A stretch of DNA of 64,000 nt from Paenibacillus marchantiophytorum (GCF_014640555.1 NZ_BMHE01000004.1:92997-156996), one strand, 5' to 3'; shown: positions 9,095 to 18,162, counted from the first letter of the stretch. Notes: generated by a model not told the origin, from the letters alone. Numbers and translations: made by a program.

Positions 9095-9825
9095 TGATGG
9101 CTTAACAACGCATATAAATCACCTAATGTATCTACATTTCTCGATTTGATTTCCTCCATGAACCTGGACCACAGCTCGGCTGTCATCAAAGAATCCTCAA
9201 GTGCATGGTGACGGGTTGTCACTGGAATTTCATAGGCATGAAGCAGAGAATCCAAGCTCAAGTTCTTTCTTTTGGGCATGAGCCATTTGGCGATCATCAT
9301 TGTATCAAGAACTCGGTGCGATAAACTTACTTTGGAAGTTCGCCAAAGCGCGGAATTCAAGAAATTTTTATCGTGGCCAGTTGCATGAGCAACCAATATT
9401 CTTTGTTGGACAAACTCCAAGAAGTCGCTCAAAACGACGATTAAATCAGGGGCATCAGCCACCATTTCATTCGTAATCCCAGTTAACTTAACGATCTCTT
9501 CGGGTATCTTGCGCTTAGGATTCACCATACTGTAGAACGCTTTGTCTCGCTGCACTTCACCACCAATGACAGACACGCCACCGAACGAAATAATCTCATC
9601 ACCATTGTAGGGCGAAAATCCTGTCGTCTCCAAATCAAAAACAACGATTTCCATCGAATGCAGTGGTATCTCGAATAAGGAATCCTTCCGCTGCTCTTTC
9701 AGCATCGAACGTATAAAAGCCATCTGCTGCGCACTTTGCACATTAAACATAGACGTAAGGGCCGGTGTAAGCCCACCCATTTTATACAAATGCCACATTC
9801 GGCCAGCCGGACGCATATCTTTCAT
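9091..9825 (-). CDS. DnaQ-like 3'-5' exonuclease (DEDDh)
   Basis: 244 residues from ATG at 9825, chosen for GAGGGAGGG immediately upstream. The exonuclease fold starts near residue 58: FDLETTG gives Asp64 and Glu66, HATGHDKNFLNSALW gives the third acidic residue, and TTRHHALEDSLMTAELW gives the DEDDh His/Asp. It resembles the epsilon subunit of DNA polymerase III and PolC proofreading domains, with an extra N-terminal segment of about 55 residues. It starts 45 bases after the DUF294 gene stop, in the same direction. This DUF294-plus-exonuclease pair is known in other phyla, which hints at a shared function in nucleotide handling (inference). Confidence 0.87.
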   Translation of the reverse strand: MKDMRPAGRMWHLYKMGGLTPALTSMFNVQSAQQMAFIRSMLKEQRKDSLFEIPLHSMEIVVFDLETTGFSPYNGDEIISFGGVSVIGGEVQRDKAFYSMVNPKRKIPEEIVKLTGITNEMVADAPDLIVVLSDFLEFVQQRILVAHATGHDKNFLNSALWRTSKVSLSHRVLDTMMIAKWLMPKRKNLSLDSLLHAYEIPVTTRHHALEDSLMTAELWSRFMEEIKSRNVDTLGDLYALLSHH

Positions 9826-9869
9826 GCCGAACCCTCCCTCACAACACATTGAACCCCAAAACCCATGAT

Positions 9870-10952
9870 CTAACCTTTTTCTCTGTCTATGTGTGAAACG
9901 ATTGACTTTTTGACATACTTTTGCAATTCAATCCCTGTACGCAAACAATCTTTCAACTGCTGCTTAATTTCTTTGGTCAGTTGTTCGGCTCCCAGCTTGC
10001 CGCGGGTCGTATACATCTCATTTTCAACTTGATACCGCGTCAAATCTCTTAGTTTAAGCGCGATAGCGAACGCTTCTTGCCATTCATCAGCCAAAGTCTC
10101 AGGAATATGACCCTGCTCTTTCAGTTCTCTAATTCGGTCCATCGTTGATGAACTTTGGATCCCAGCCTGAATAGCCAGCAAGCGAATCCCATTCACAATG
10201 GGGATGTACGCGCCATATTTGATATCGAAACCCCCTGCATCTTCGCCATATCGTTCCGTTATGAGATGTCCGAATACACCTAACGAAATTTTGTGATGAA
10301 GCGTATTGGATAACAGGTCATTTAATATCGCAGGGTGCTCTTCCACATACGCAAGAAAACCATGCTTTAGTTTATCCACCAAATCTTGTGATCCATAAAT
10401 GCAGCGCATATCCGCCAAAATAAGCAAATAGCGAACATTTTCCCATTCAGGTTCCTGAAACCAGGCCAGCAGCATTTCCATATAGGCGCTATAAGGCTTT
10501 CGCCACTGTTTATTACTCGAGATGACATTCCCCTCACAAGGCGGATAACCTAGCATATCCAGACCACGAAGAATACAATCCACAAGTTTACTAAAATACA
10601 CATCCAATTCTTCTTCCGTTTGCTGTTCGCTCGCTTCATAAATGAGCCCATTGTCCTGGTCGCTCCAAAGCGTTTGTTCCCTTCTCCCCCCGCTGCCAAA
10701 CAAGATAAACGCATAAGGAACAGGCGGTTTCCCAAAACCTTCATCCTCCAATATGTGTTCCGCAAGTTCGATCGTTCTTTGAATTAAGCAGTCATGGATC
10801 TTATTAATTTGGCGTCCTAGTTCGGGAGAATGAGAGAAAAGGAGATGCTCCCGAAACATCTCATGCACCTGATCTCTGGTTATACGCATCTCATCAAATT
10901 GTTCAGATTGATAGATACGTTCCAGGATCTGTTCCATTGAGAGATGATTCAT
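9870..10952 (-). CDS. DUF294 putative nucleotidyltransferase (GlnD-like catalytic fold)
   Basis: 360 residues. Residues 86-105 contain GSGGRREQTLWSDQDNGL, the GSxGRxE...DxD nucleotidyltransferase signature (Asp98 and Asp100 as likely metal ligands). An all-helical substrate-binding half (DUF294_C) follows. There are no CBS or cyclic-nucleotide domains, unlike many relatives. The N-terminal nucleotidyltransferase fold is related to that of GlnD uridylyltransferase. The gene lies between amt (42 bases upstream) and the exonuclease, all in one direction, which suggests a link to nitrogen status. The substrate is unknown. RBS AAAGGGGATG precedes the ATG. Confidence 0.82.
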   Translation of the reverse strand: MNHLSMEQILERIYQSEQFDEMRITRDQVHEMFREHLLFSHSPELGRQINKIHDCLIQRTIELAEHILEDEGFGKPPVPYAFILFGSGGRREQTLWSDQDNGLIYEASEQQTEEELDVYFSKLVDCILRGLDMLGYPPCEGNVISSNKQWRKPYSAYMEMLLAWFQEPEWENVRYLLILADMRCIYGSQDLVDKLKHGFLAYVEEHPAILNDLLSNTLHHKISLGVFGHLITERYGEDAGGFDIKYGAYIPIVNGIRLLAIQAGIQSSSTMDRIRELKEQGHIPETLADEWQEAFAIALKLRDLTRYQVENEMYTTRGKLGAEQLTKEIKQQLKDCLRTGIELQKYVKKSIVSHIDREKG

Positions 10953-10994
10953 GTTGCATCCCCTTTGCTCTAGTAGAAAGTTATGTGGTCGTTA

Positions 10995-12380
10995 TCAAAC
11001 GGACACGCCGTTTTGAGCTGCTTTTTTCATTTGTTCTGGGTAACCATATGAACCGTGTTCAGACAGATCCAGACCGATAATTTCTTCTTCTTCTGTAACA
11101 CGAAGACCAACAGTTGCTTTAAGAATGCCTAAGATAATGAAGGAAAGAACAAGTACGAACGCCAATGCACCGAATACGCCTAACGCTTGAATGCCCAATT
11201 GGTGTAAGCCACCGCCATAGAATAAGCCTGCACCGCCGACGCCAACTTTGGCAGAAAGTTCAGGTGTAGCGAACAAACCAGTGGAAAGTGTACCCCAGAT
11301 ACCAGCAATCCCATGTACAGAGAACGCGTAGATCGGATCGTCGATTCCAGCTCTTTCGAACCATTGTGCTGTGAAGAAAGTAACAATACCCGCAACTGCA
11401 CCTATGACGATAGCTGCCCATGTATCTACGAACGCACAAGCTGCTGTAATCGCAACGAGCGCTGCAAGAACACCGTTCAACATGCTAGGAATATCCGCTT
11501 TACCAAAGTACATCCAGGAAATAACCAGAGCCGCAACACCGCCTGCCGCAGCAGCCATGTTCGTTGTCAGAGCGATATAACCGAAGAATCCGTCGCCCAT
11601 AGCGCTGAGTGTGCTGCCTGGGTTGAAACCGAACCAACCGATCCAAAGAATGATAACACCTAGAACCGACAATACTTGGTTGTGACCGGGAATCAAGTTT
11701 GGCGTTTTATCTTTATTATATTTGCCAATACGTGGTTTTAACAAGATTGTTGCTACTAATGCTGCCGTTGCACCTTGTAAGTGAACAACCGTGGAACCAG
11801 CGAAATCTTGCATACCCAATTTGCTCAACCAGCCGCCGCCCCATACCCAGTGAGCTACGATCGGATAAATCACGACTGTGAATAGAATACCGAAGATGAA
11901 GTAAACCGGAAGCTTCGCTCTTTCAGCAAATCCGCCCCACGCAATCGCCAGGGATACACCTGCGAAAGCTAATTGGAACAAGAACTTGATGCCGATTGGC
12001 ACATCGGAGGCAGACAAGGATCCGAATGCCGCGGTAGCTTGATCTTCAAGCCCTGTCACGAAGAATCCTGTTGTTCCGAAGAAAGCATTGCCGTCACCGA
12101 AGGCGAAACCGAAGCCGACAGCCCAGAAGGCAATGGCGCATAATCCAAAAGTTAAAATTGTTTTACCGGCTACGTGACCGGCATTTTTCATTCTAGTTGA
12201 CCCCGCTTCTAATAAAGCAAATCCAGCTTGCATAAAGATAACCAAAATTGCAGCTAACATGACCCAAACAGCATCGATTGCACTTTGAAGTTGGGGTATT
12301 GTTGCTTCTTCTGCAGCAAACGCGAGAGTAGGGAACAATAATGCCATAACGCCGAAAGCTAACAACAACTTCTTAACCAT
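10995..12380 (-). CDS. amt: Ammonium transporter (Amt family)
   Basis: 461 residues. The N-terminus is a cleavable signal peptide (MVKKLLLAFGVMALLF, cut after AFA), followed by eleven predicted membrane helices. Family landmarks are FALLEAGSTRMKNAGH near the N-terminus, the AWGGFAERAKL stretch, VVHLQGATAALVAT with the first pore His, and FSVHGIAGIWGTLSTG with the second pore His. It conducts ammonium into the cell. No glnK (P-II) gene is adjacent in the window, unlike the usual amt-glnK pair. Control by GlnR is likely: a perfect TGTNA-N7-TNACA box lies between promoter and start codon. Confidence 0.95.
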   Translation of the reverse strand: MVKKLLLAFGVMALLFPTLAFAAEEATIPQLQSAIDAVWVMLAAILVIFMQAGFALLEAGSTRMKNAGHVAGKTILTFGLCAIAFWAVGFGFAFGDGNAFFGTTGFFVTGLEDQATAAFGSLSASDVPIGIKFLFQLAFAGVSLAIAWGGFAERAKLPVYFIFGILFTVVIYPIVAHWVWGGGWLSKLGMQDFAGSTVVHLQGATAALVATILLKPRIGKYNKDKTPNLIPGHNQVLSVLGVIILWIGWFGFNPGSTLSAMGDGFFGYIALTTNMAAAAGGVAALVISWMYFGKADIPSMLNGVLAALVAITAACAFVDTWAAIVIGAVAGIVTFFTAQWFERAGIDDPIYAFSVHGIAGIWGTLSTGLFATPELSAKVGVGGAGLFYGGGLHQLGIQALGVFGALAFVLVLSFIILGILKATVGLRVTEEEEIIGLDLSEHGSYGYPEQMKKAAQNGVSV

Positions 12381-12397
12381 ACGACCACTTCCTTTAA

Positions 12398-12414
12398 TGT
12401 TAGATTAAGTAACA
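12398..12414 (-). promoter_or_regulatory. GlnR/TnrA operator of amt
   Basis: TGTTAGATTAAGTAACA is an exact match to the GlnR/TnrA consensus TGTNAN7TNACA and is itself nearly palindromic. It is centred about 20-25 bases downstream of the predicted transcription start, a position that favours repression, as by GlnR when nitrogen is plentiful. Confidence 0.85.
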
Positions 12415-12435
12415 TATAATGAAACTCTTAATGTC

Positions 12436-12464
12436 ATTATATACAGGTTATTTGGGTTTGACAA
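12436..12464 (-). promoter_or_regulatory. Sigma-A promoter of amt
   Basis: Minus-strand TTGTCA (12459-12464), 17-bp spacer, perfect TATAAT (12436-12441). Transcription should begin near 12429, giving a leader of about 50 bases. Confidence 0.8.
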
Positions 12465-12603
12465 TAGGATTTTCGCTAAAAAATTGAAAAAAGCGAAAAA
12501 TAACCTGACATGGAACAGGCATAATTCGTGTTTTCGCTCATAGCAAGCCTTAAATGTTAGGAAATCGCTTAAATACCCATGTCAGCTTTCACAAGTATGA
12601 CGT

Positions 12604-12633
12604 TTGACTGTACGGTTTGTAATCAGGTATCAT
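12604..12633 (+). promoter_or_regulatory. Putative promoter of the merR-yugP operon
   Basis: TTGACT (12604-12609), 18-bp spacer, TATCAT (12628-12633), about 50 bases before the MerR start. MerR-type promoters often have a spacer longer than 17, so autoregulation is possible, though I see no convincing dyad in the spacer. The rest of 12465-12603 shows nothing I can name. Confidence 0.5.
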
Positions 12634-12683
12634 TACTATAAGAAGGAAGTCGTACATATCATTGGAGTAGAGGTGAACTTAGT

Positions 12684-13124
12684 ATGGGGAATGAGAAACT
12701 TTATAAAATCGGAGAACTCGCCAAACTTGCCGATGTCAGTTCTCGAACCATTGATTACTACACCAAGTTGAAATTAATTGAGCCCGAGAAAAGATCAGAT
12801 ACCAACTACCGTCTTTATAGTGATGAAACTTTGAATCGACTCAAACGTATTGAAACCATGAAGAACGAGAAATATACCTTAGAGGAAATCAGAACGAATC
12901 TTCAACAGTGGAGCAAGGTATCTCCCGATGATACTGTGAGAGATAAGCTGACATCCATTCAACTCCATCTGGAACAGTTAATGAAGGAAGCCAAAGAACT
13001 CGGGCCCATTATCAATCAATTGAAGCCCAATCAAATGAAAAAGCTCTATCGCATCCTTACACAACCCACTGCTGCTTGTATTGAAGCATTAATTGTTCTT
13101 CTAGGTAAAAATCCGTTCTCATAA
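12684..13124 (+). CDS. MerR-family transcriptional regulator
   Basis: 146 residues. The N-terminal winged helix-turn-helix is typical (LYKIGELAKLADVSSRTIDYYT, then NYRLYSDETLNRLKRI), followed by a long helix (about 75-115) for dimerisation. No cysteine cluster in the C-terminal part suggests a metal sensor, so the ligand is unknown. ATG after GAGGTGAAC. The YugP-like protease begins 21 bases later, so regulator and protease probably form one operon. Confidence 0.88.
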   Translation: MGNEKLYKIGELAKLADVSSRTIDYYTKLKLIEPEKRSDTNYRLYSDETLNRLKRIETMKNEKYTLEEIRTNLQQWSKVSPDDTVRDKLTSIQLHLEQLMKEAKELGPIINQLKPNQMKKLYRILTQPTAACIEALIVLLGKNPFS

Positions 13125-13145
13125 CAAATTACGGAGGCGTATATT

Positions 13146-13835
13146 ATGTTCTTTCATCCCATGGATTTTCTCATTATTATTGCATTCGTGCTTTCGATGT
13201 GGGCTTCGTTCCGGGTCAGAGGCACATTCAACAAATGGTCTAGTGTTCCTGTCTACTCAGGGATGACAGGCGCCCAAGCTGCCAGACGCATGCTAGATGC
13301 CAATGGACTGTATGATGTACCCGTTGAAGCGGTGCGAGGGACGCTCACCGACCATTATGACCCCTTATCCCGAGTTGTCCGATTATCTGAACCTGTTTAT
13401 TACGAAAGCTCCATATCGGCTATCTCCGTTGCCTGTCATGAAGTCGGGCACGCGATTCAGCACAAAGTCCATTATCCTATGCTTGTCGCTAGACACTACA
13501 TGTTCCCAGTCGTCAATTTCGCATCGGGAGTAGCCCCTATACTGATCATAGCGGGTTTTATCTTCCAACAGATCCCTTGGCTGCTTGGTGTGGGTATCCT
13601 TTTCTTCGCAGCTGCCGTGGCATTCCAATTAGTTACCTTGCCCGTAGAATTCAATGCGAGCTCCAGAGCCCGTGATTTAATGGTTTCCGAAGGGTTCATC
13701 TCTAATGAAGAAGAACGTGGCGTAGCCAAGGTCTTGAACGCAGCCGCGCTTACGTATGTCGCCGCAGCGTTGATCTCCGTCCTCGAGCTTCTGAAGTATA
13801 TTATGATATTTAGCGGTCGCAACAATAATGATTAA
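13146..13835 (+). CDS. Membrane zinc metallopeptidase, YugP-like
   Basis: 229 residues. Zinc-protease motif HEVGH at 98-102 (VACHEVGHAIQH), with membrane helices at about 6-22, 120-145, 148-170 and near 200-220. This is the layout of the PF04298 neutral zinc metallopeptidases such as Bacillus YugP. RBS ACGGAGGCG precedes ATG. Substrate unknown. A bidirectional terminator follows. Cotranscription with the MerR regulator suggests that the protease is induced by some signal rather than constitutive (inference). Confidence 0.88.
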   Translation: MFFHPMDFLIIIAFVLSMWASFRVRGTFNKWSSVPVYSGMTGAQAARRMLDANGLYDVPVEAVRGTLTDHYDPLSRVVRLSEPVYYESSISAISVACHEVGHAIQHKVHYPMLVARHYMFPVVNFASGVAPILIIAGFIFQQIPWLLGVGILFFAAAVAFQLVTLPVEFNASSRARDLMVSEGFISNEEERGVAKVLNAAALTYVAAALISVLELLKYIMIFSGRNNND

Positions 13836-13841
13836 CACAAA

Positions 13842-13888
13842 AAAAGCTCTCCTCGTGTCGTGCCCATGCACACACCAAGAGAGCTTTT
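13842..13888. terminator. Bidirectional terminator between yugP-like and lysR-like genes
   Basis: Stem AAAAGCTCTC / GAGAGCTTTT with an inner GTGT/ACAC helix, A-rich on the left and T-rich on the right. Located between convergent genes. Confidence 0.85.
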
Positions 13889-14773
13889 CTATTGGAAATA
13901 TTCGTAAAGAAACCGTCTGAACACTTCTGCCACCAACGGCAGCTTCTCACCTTTGCGGCAAATCAGCCCTACCGTTCTAGTTACCTGAGGATCCGTGACG
14001 CGAATTTTCGTCGGCTGCATTTGCCCGCCTTCTATCAAAGCCATCGACGGCAGCAAACTCACACCCATCCCCGCAGCCACAAGGCCTCGTATCGTATCCG
14101 TCTCTTCACCCTCGAATTCGATCTTTGGAACGAAGCCCGCTTTCAAGCAAGCCTCCATCACAATTGCGCGAAGGGTATATTCTTCGCTGAACATAACGAA
14201 AGACTCGTGCTTCAGTTGCTCTAATCGTATCGACGTATACTCAGCAAGGATATGATTAGAAGGAATAATGGCATAGAGTTCTTCGGTAAGCAAAATTTCT
14301 CCCGACACATGCTCATGCGACTCCGGGAATGGCGAGATGAAAGCCAAATCAATCTCTCCGCGAGTTACATCGCGTATTAACGAGGCATACGTCCCCTGCC
14401 GCAGCCTAAATTTCACATTGGGGTGATCTTTCTTGAAGGAAGCCACAACAGCAGGAAGCAAGTTGATGACCAAGCTATGGGGGAAGCCAATGCGAATCTC
14501 TCCGGCTTCCGGATCGAGGAATTCATGCATTTCACCAACCGCACGTTCCAAATCTGTTAATATCCCTTCAATTCGACTCAGAAATAAATGACCCACGGAA
14601 GTCAGATGAAGGTTGCGACCTTTTTGCACAAATAAATTTACACCCAACTCTTCTTCCAGCAAATGAATTTGTCTGCTTACCGCAGATTGTGCTACATGCA
14701 TCTCTTCTGCCGCTTGGGTGACATGCTGTTTTCTAGCCACTTTTACAAAGTATTGCAATTGTCTTAATTCCAC
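13889..14773 (-). CDS. LysR-family regulator, GltC-like subgroup
   Basis: 294 residues starting at GTG (GGAGGATTCATCAA upstream). The N-terminal helix-turn-helix (MELRQLQYFVKVARKQHVTQ, then HVAQSAVSRQIHLLEEELGV) is close in pattern to Bacillus GltC, the glutamate-responsive activator of glutamate synthase. A type 2 periplasmic-binding-protein-like effector domain covers about 90-290. Glutamate synthase genes are not in the window. The gene is divergent from tpx, with about 160 bases between the starts, so it might instead control tpx. GltC identity is only suggested. Confidence 0.82.
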   Translation of the reverse strand: MELRQLQYFVKVARKQHVTQAAEEMHVAQSAVSRQIHLLEEELGVNLFVQKGRNLHLTSVGHLFLSRIEGILTDLERAVGEMHEFLDPEAGEIRIGFPHSLVINLLPAVVASFKKDHPNVKFRLRQGTYASLIRDVTRGEIDLAFISPFPESHEHVSGEILLTEELYAIIPSNHILAEYTSIRLEQLKHESFVMFSEEYTLRAIVMEACLKAGFVPKIEFEGEETDTIRGLVAAGMGVSLLPSMALIEGGQMQPTKIRVTDPQVTRTVGLICRKGEKLPLVAEVFRRFLYEYFQ

Positions 14774-14934
14774 TTGATGAATCCTCCGACTTTTCTTACA
14801 TTTTCATGATGCTTGTAACTTGCTATCCGCATTTAAATTATAGCTTCGCGGCAACGATTGGACAACCTAAGTTCAAAAAGCTTATAATAAGTAAGTTGTT
14901 AATTTGCATGGAAAATAAAGGAGGAACTGTTCAA

Positions 14935-15453
14935 ATGGCTCAAGAACGTACTGGTGTAGCTACCTTTAAAAGCAATCCAATTACTTTGGTAGGACCCGAA
15001 ATCAAAGTTGGTGACAAAGCGCCAAACTTCACAGTAAACAAAGATTTGATGACGCAAGTTACTCTTGCTGATTATGCTGGCAAAGTAAAATTGATCAGCG
15101 TTGTTCCTTCCCTCGATACAGGCGTTTGTGATGCACAAACTCGTCGTTTCAATGAAGAAGCAGCTGGCCTTGGCGACAATGTGGCTGTTCTTACGGTCAG
15201 CGTGGATCTTCCTTTTGCACAATCCCGCTGGTGCGGTGCTGCTGGAATCGACAAAGTCGTAACTTTGTCTGACTATAAAACAAAATCCTTTGGCGAAGCT
15301 TACGGCGTATTAATTAAAGAGCTTCAACTGGATATGCGCTCCATATTCGTTATCGATGCTAACGATACCGTTCAATACGTTGAGTATCTCGGCGAAATGA
15401 CATCTCACCCTAACTACGAAGCGGCTGTTGAAGCTGTTAAAAAATTAGTATAA
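14935..15453 (+). CDS. tpx: Thiol peroxidase (atypical 2-Cys peroxiredoxin)
   Basis: 172 residues from ATG at 14935 (AAAGGAGGAACTG upstream); an in-frame extension to 14806 has no start signal. The peroxidatic Cys65 lies in PSLDTGVCDAQTRRFNEEA and the resolving Cys100 in QSRWCGAAGI, the Tpx arrangement. It reduces hydrogen peroxide and organic hydroperoxides with thioredoxin. A candidate promoter has TATAAT at 14883-14888 and TTGGAC 19 bases upstream, a loose spacing. Ends in a terminator; monocistronic. Confidence 0.95.
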   Translation: MAQERTGVATFKSNPITLVGPEIKVGDKAPNFTVNKDLMTQVTLADYAGKVKLISVVPSLDTGVCDAQTRRFNEEAAGLGDNVAVLTVSVDLPFAQSRWCGAAGIDKVVTLSDYKTKSFGEAYGVLIKELQLDMRSIFVIDANDTVQYVEYLGEMTSHPNYEAAVEAVKKLV

Positions 15454-15464
15454 TAGACATAAAT

Positions 15465-15500
15465 AAAACAGCAAGGAGGCCTAGCTTCCCTGCTGTTTTT
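15465..15500 (+). terminator. Terminator after tpx
   Basis: AAAACAGCA / TGCTGTTTT stem around an imperfect GGAGGC-type inner helix, with five T at the right end. It ends right at the stop of the convergent DUF1499 gene and can serve both. Confidence 0.85.
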
Positions 15501-15501
15501 A

Positions 15502-15891
15502 TTATCCTTCAATCTTATATGAAGCCAGTTTACGATCTAATTGTTTATAAATATCTATAATGGTGCGATAATTGGAACCCAGATCCCCCATCGAGCCACG
15601 GGAAGCCGAATAAATATCTACCGCTGTTTTTACCGGATTAATGCCAAATAGAGTTAAAGTAACGTCTTGCGTTCGACCCGTCATTGTTTTGCGTTCTGCT
15701 AGAATTTCACCAACATTTTGAACTTCGTGAAGAAGTTTATATCCTGGTGTCTTCTTTAAAACGGCAGTAACTTCTTCCCATACTTGTTCTTTAGGAAGCT
15801 TATAGTACCTTGTTTTCAGCAAAGGATCTTTGGCTTTATCTCCGGTCGTTTCATGACTGCGAAGTAATCCTATTAAAGTTCTCTTAAGCAA
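15502..15891 (-). CDS. DUF1499-like protein
   Basis: 129 residues starting at TTG (GGGGGAAAAGG upstream). The C-terminal AVDIYSASRGSMGDLGSNYR matches the DUF1499 signature (VD-x-RS-x-S-R-x-G-x-x-D-x-G-x-N-x-R). The N-terminal half fits the compact two-layer fold of these proteins. No signal peptide, so probably cytosolic. Function unknown; DUF1499 proteins are widespread, mostly uncharacterised. It lies alone between convergent tpx and the co-directional mntH. Confidence 0.65.
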   Translation of the reverse strand: MLKRTLIGLLRSHETTGDKAKDPLLKTRYYKLPKEQVWEEVTAVLKKTPGYKLLHEVQNVGEILAERKTMTGRTQDVTLTLFGINPVKTAVDIYSASRGSMGDLGSNYRTIIDIYKQLDRKLASYKIEG

Positions 15892-16018
15892 AAGCCTTTT
15901 CCCCCTTCAATGAAGTGCATCTAGACCACATGCCATTTCTACACTGCTCTCTATCTTACCATTGTTTAGGCGTAAGAAAAAGAGGGAAAATGAAATCAGG
16001 GGGAATTCCATTATTTTA

Positions 16019-17365
16019 TTAACCAAAAAAAGTGCTGTACAGCAAGTAAGCATTCAAGCCAGCTATCACGACTGCAACTATCCAACTTAAGATAATCATC
16101 CATTTCGGGGTCACGAGAACACCCATTTTTTTGCGGTCCGAAGTAAACTTAACTAGTGGAATTACGGCAAAAGATAATTGTAGGGAAAGAATAACTTGAC
16201 TTAGAACAAGCAGATCAGTCGCACCGCTTTCCCCATAAATCCCAATAACAATGACCGCAGGGACAATCGCAATCATCCTTGTAATCAATCTACGCAGCCA
16301 AGGCGACAAGCGAATATTCAGAAAACCTTCCATAACGATCTGACCGGCTAATGTCCCTGTTAGCGTAGAGTTTTGACCTGATGCCAAAAGCGCTACTGCA
16401 AAGAGAATACTCGCTGCGCCTGTTCCAAGCATGGGACCGAGAAGGTGATACGCATCTTGAATTTCGGCCACTTCTTTACCCGCTGAATGGAACGCCGCCG
16501 CGGACAAGATCAGTATCGCAGCATTCACGAACAAAGCAAGCATTAAGGCTATCGTCGTATCAATCGTTGAAAATTTGATTGCTTCTCGTTTCCCCTCAAT
16601 TGTTGGCTCAATTTTACGAGTTTGCACAATGGAGGAGTGGAGGTATAAATTGTGCGGCATAACGGTTGCCCCCAGAATACCTAGGGCAATATATAACATG
16701 GCCGGATTCGATACGATCTCTGTTTTAGGAATAAAACCGGCTGCTACCGCTGCAAAGTCAGGTCTCGAGAAGATGAGTTCCATGACGAAACAGATTGTAA
16801 TTAATGCCATCAAGCTAATAACCATAGCTTCAATATAGCGAAAACCTTTTTTCTGCAGCAGAAGAACCAATAAGACATCTATCGAAGTAAGAATAACGCC
16901 GTATATTAGCGGCATGCCAAACAATAAATTCAAAGCGATAGCTGCCCCAATAACTTCCGCCAAATCACAAGCCGCAATGGCGATTTCACATAACAACCAA
17001 AGGGCAAAAGAGACAGGTTTACTATAATGATCCCTGCACGCTTGCGCTAAATCCCTGCCAGTAACAATACCAAGGCGTCCAGACAAAGCTTGCAGGAGAA
17101 TCGCCATTAGATTAGAAATTAAAATAACAGACAACAAGGTATATCCAAATTGAGATCCACCAGCCAAATCGGTTGCCCAATTTCCTGGATCCATATACCC
17201 AACCGCTACGAGGTAGCCAGGACCCATAAATGCGAGCAACTTGCGGAAAAATCCTGCTTTCTTAGGCACGTTCATGCTCTGATGAACTTCTGGCAGGCTG
17301 GGCATAGAAGACTTACTTTTCCATCCACTCTGCTCCTGCTCTGGTTTCTTATAGGCTGCTTCCAT
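16019..17365 (-). CDS. mntH: Nramp-family manganese/divalent metal transporter
   Basis: 448 residues, about 11 membrane helices. The metal-binding DPGN motif is at 59-62 ([15 protein letters not shown]) and the MPH motif at 236-238 ([14 protein letters not shown]); both are diagnostic of proton-coupled Mn(II) import. The N-terminal 40 residues are a cytoplasmic tail. RBS AAGGAA before ATG is modest. A possible MntR site lies about 30 bases upstream of the start codon. A TerC-family exporter under a manganese riboswitch lies about 40 kb away in the same window, so both import and export of Mn are represented. Confidence 0.95.
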   Translation of the reverse strand: MEAAYKKPEQEQSGWKSKSSMPSLPEVHQSMNVPKKAGFFRKLLAFMGPGYLVAVGYMDPGNWATDLAGGSQFGYTLLSVILISNLMAILLQALSGRLGIVTGRDLAQACRDHYSKPVSFALWLLCEIAIAACDLAEVIGAAIALNLLFGMPLIYGVILTSIDVLLVLLLQKKGFRYIEAMVISLMALITICFVMELIFSRPDFAAVAAGFIPKTEIVSNPAMLYIALGILGATVMPHNLYLHSSIVQTRKIEPTIEGKREAIKFSTIDTTIALMLALFVNAAILILSAAAFHSAGKEVAEIQDAYHLLGPMLGTGAASILFAVALLASGQNSTLTGTLAGQIVMEGFLNIRLSPWLRRLITRMIAIVPAVIVIGIYGESGATDLLVLSQVILSLQLSFAVIPLVKFTSDRKKMGVLVTPKWMIILSWIVAVVIAGLNAYLLYSTFFG

Positions 17366-17396
17366 GTTTTTTCCTTCTTTCGCGAGACCAATAATG

Positions 17397-17412
17397 TTGT
17401 ACTAAGGAAACT
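17397..17412. promoter_or_regulatory. Possible MntR operator upstream of mntH
   Basis: TTGTACTAAGGAAACT resembles, from memory, the Bacillus MntR box (TTTGCCTTAAGGAAACT-like), matching best in the TAAGGAAACT half. It lies between a TATAAT (minus strand, near 17423-17428) and the mntH start, a position suited to repression. Confidence 0.45.
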
Positions 17413-17520
17413 TATTTAGTTGAATTATACTACATAATTTTATTATATGCTATAGGTAAACAGTTATGTGCATACGAAATAGTTTTTACCATGGGAAAAA
17501 TTAATGAGGAGATACCCATT

Positions 17521-18024
17521 ATGCGAATTCGACCTGTTGTGACTGATTCCGATTTGAACCAATCTTACGAGATAGAACGAAGCGTTTATACGAAGGAGGC
17601 CGCCGCAAGCCCGGAAGCCTTTCTACTACGAAAAGAAGCTTTCGGAGCTTATTTCCTTGTCGCCGAGATGACTGGTATTGAAACTGTGCCTACCATCATT
17701 GGCGTAACCAACGGAATAAAGCTTAATCACATTGATTTGGCAGATGAAAGTATTAAACAAGGTATTCAATCTGCTGCGAATGGTTCCTATTGGTGCATCC
17801 TAACCATTGCCGTCCACCCATTGCACCAAAGACAAGGCGTTGCTACCGCCCTGCTCCAACACATCATTCGAATTGCTCAGAGTGATCACCTGAAGGGCAT
17901 TGTTCTGATGTGTGAAGAGCACTTAATTCCTTTCTATGAGAAACACGGCTTTCATTATATGGCACCCTCTAAATCTGAGCATGGCGGCATCCAGTGGCAC
18001 GAGATGCATCTCATCTGGAACTAA
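17521..18024 (+). CDS. GNAT-family N-acetyltransferase
   Basis: 167 residues from ATG at 17521 (GAGGAGAT 7 bases upstream; an earlier in-frame ATG at 17491 lacks this). Acetyl-CoA-binding motif A is HPLHQRQGVATALLQHII (Q-x-x-G-V/x-A type) after the beta-4 strand CILTIAVHP, followed by CEEHLIPFYEKHGF, the usual motif B. It resembles the serotonin/arylalkylamine N-acetyltransferase-like group (Ala-containing beta-4, late FYEKHGF). Substrate unknown. It stands alone between mntH (divergent) and xylB. Confidence 0.85.
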   Translation: MRIRPVVTDSDLNQSYEIERSVYTKEAAASPEAFLLRKEAFGAYFLVAEMTGIETVPTIIGVTNGIKLNHIDLADESIKQGIQSAANGSYWCILTIAVHPLHQRQGVATALLQHIIRIAQSDHLKGIVLMCEEHLIPFYEKHGFHYMAPSKSEHGGIQWHEMHLIWN

Positions 18025-18162
18025 TTCCGACAAATAATTCAAGCTCAAAGAAGGATTTTATTGAATTTGTGCGAATATGATTAGTTAAGAATCTTTGTAT
18101 ATTTATTAAACAAACAAAGATGGATAAGGATTTATATAAAAACTTACAAAGGGTGAATTCGC

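Noticed and set aside
18040..18162. XylR operator upstream of xylB
   Set aside because: ATTAGTTAAG and TTAAACAAAC half-sites are weakly suggestive, but spacing and symmetry do not match the Bacillus xyl operator.
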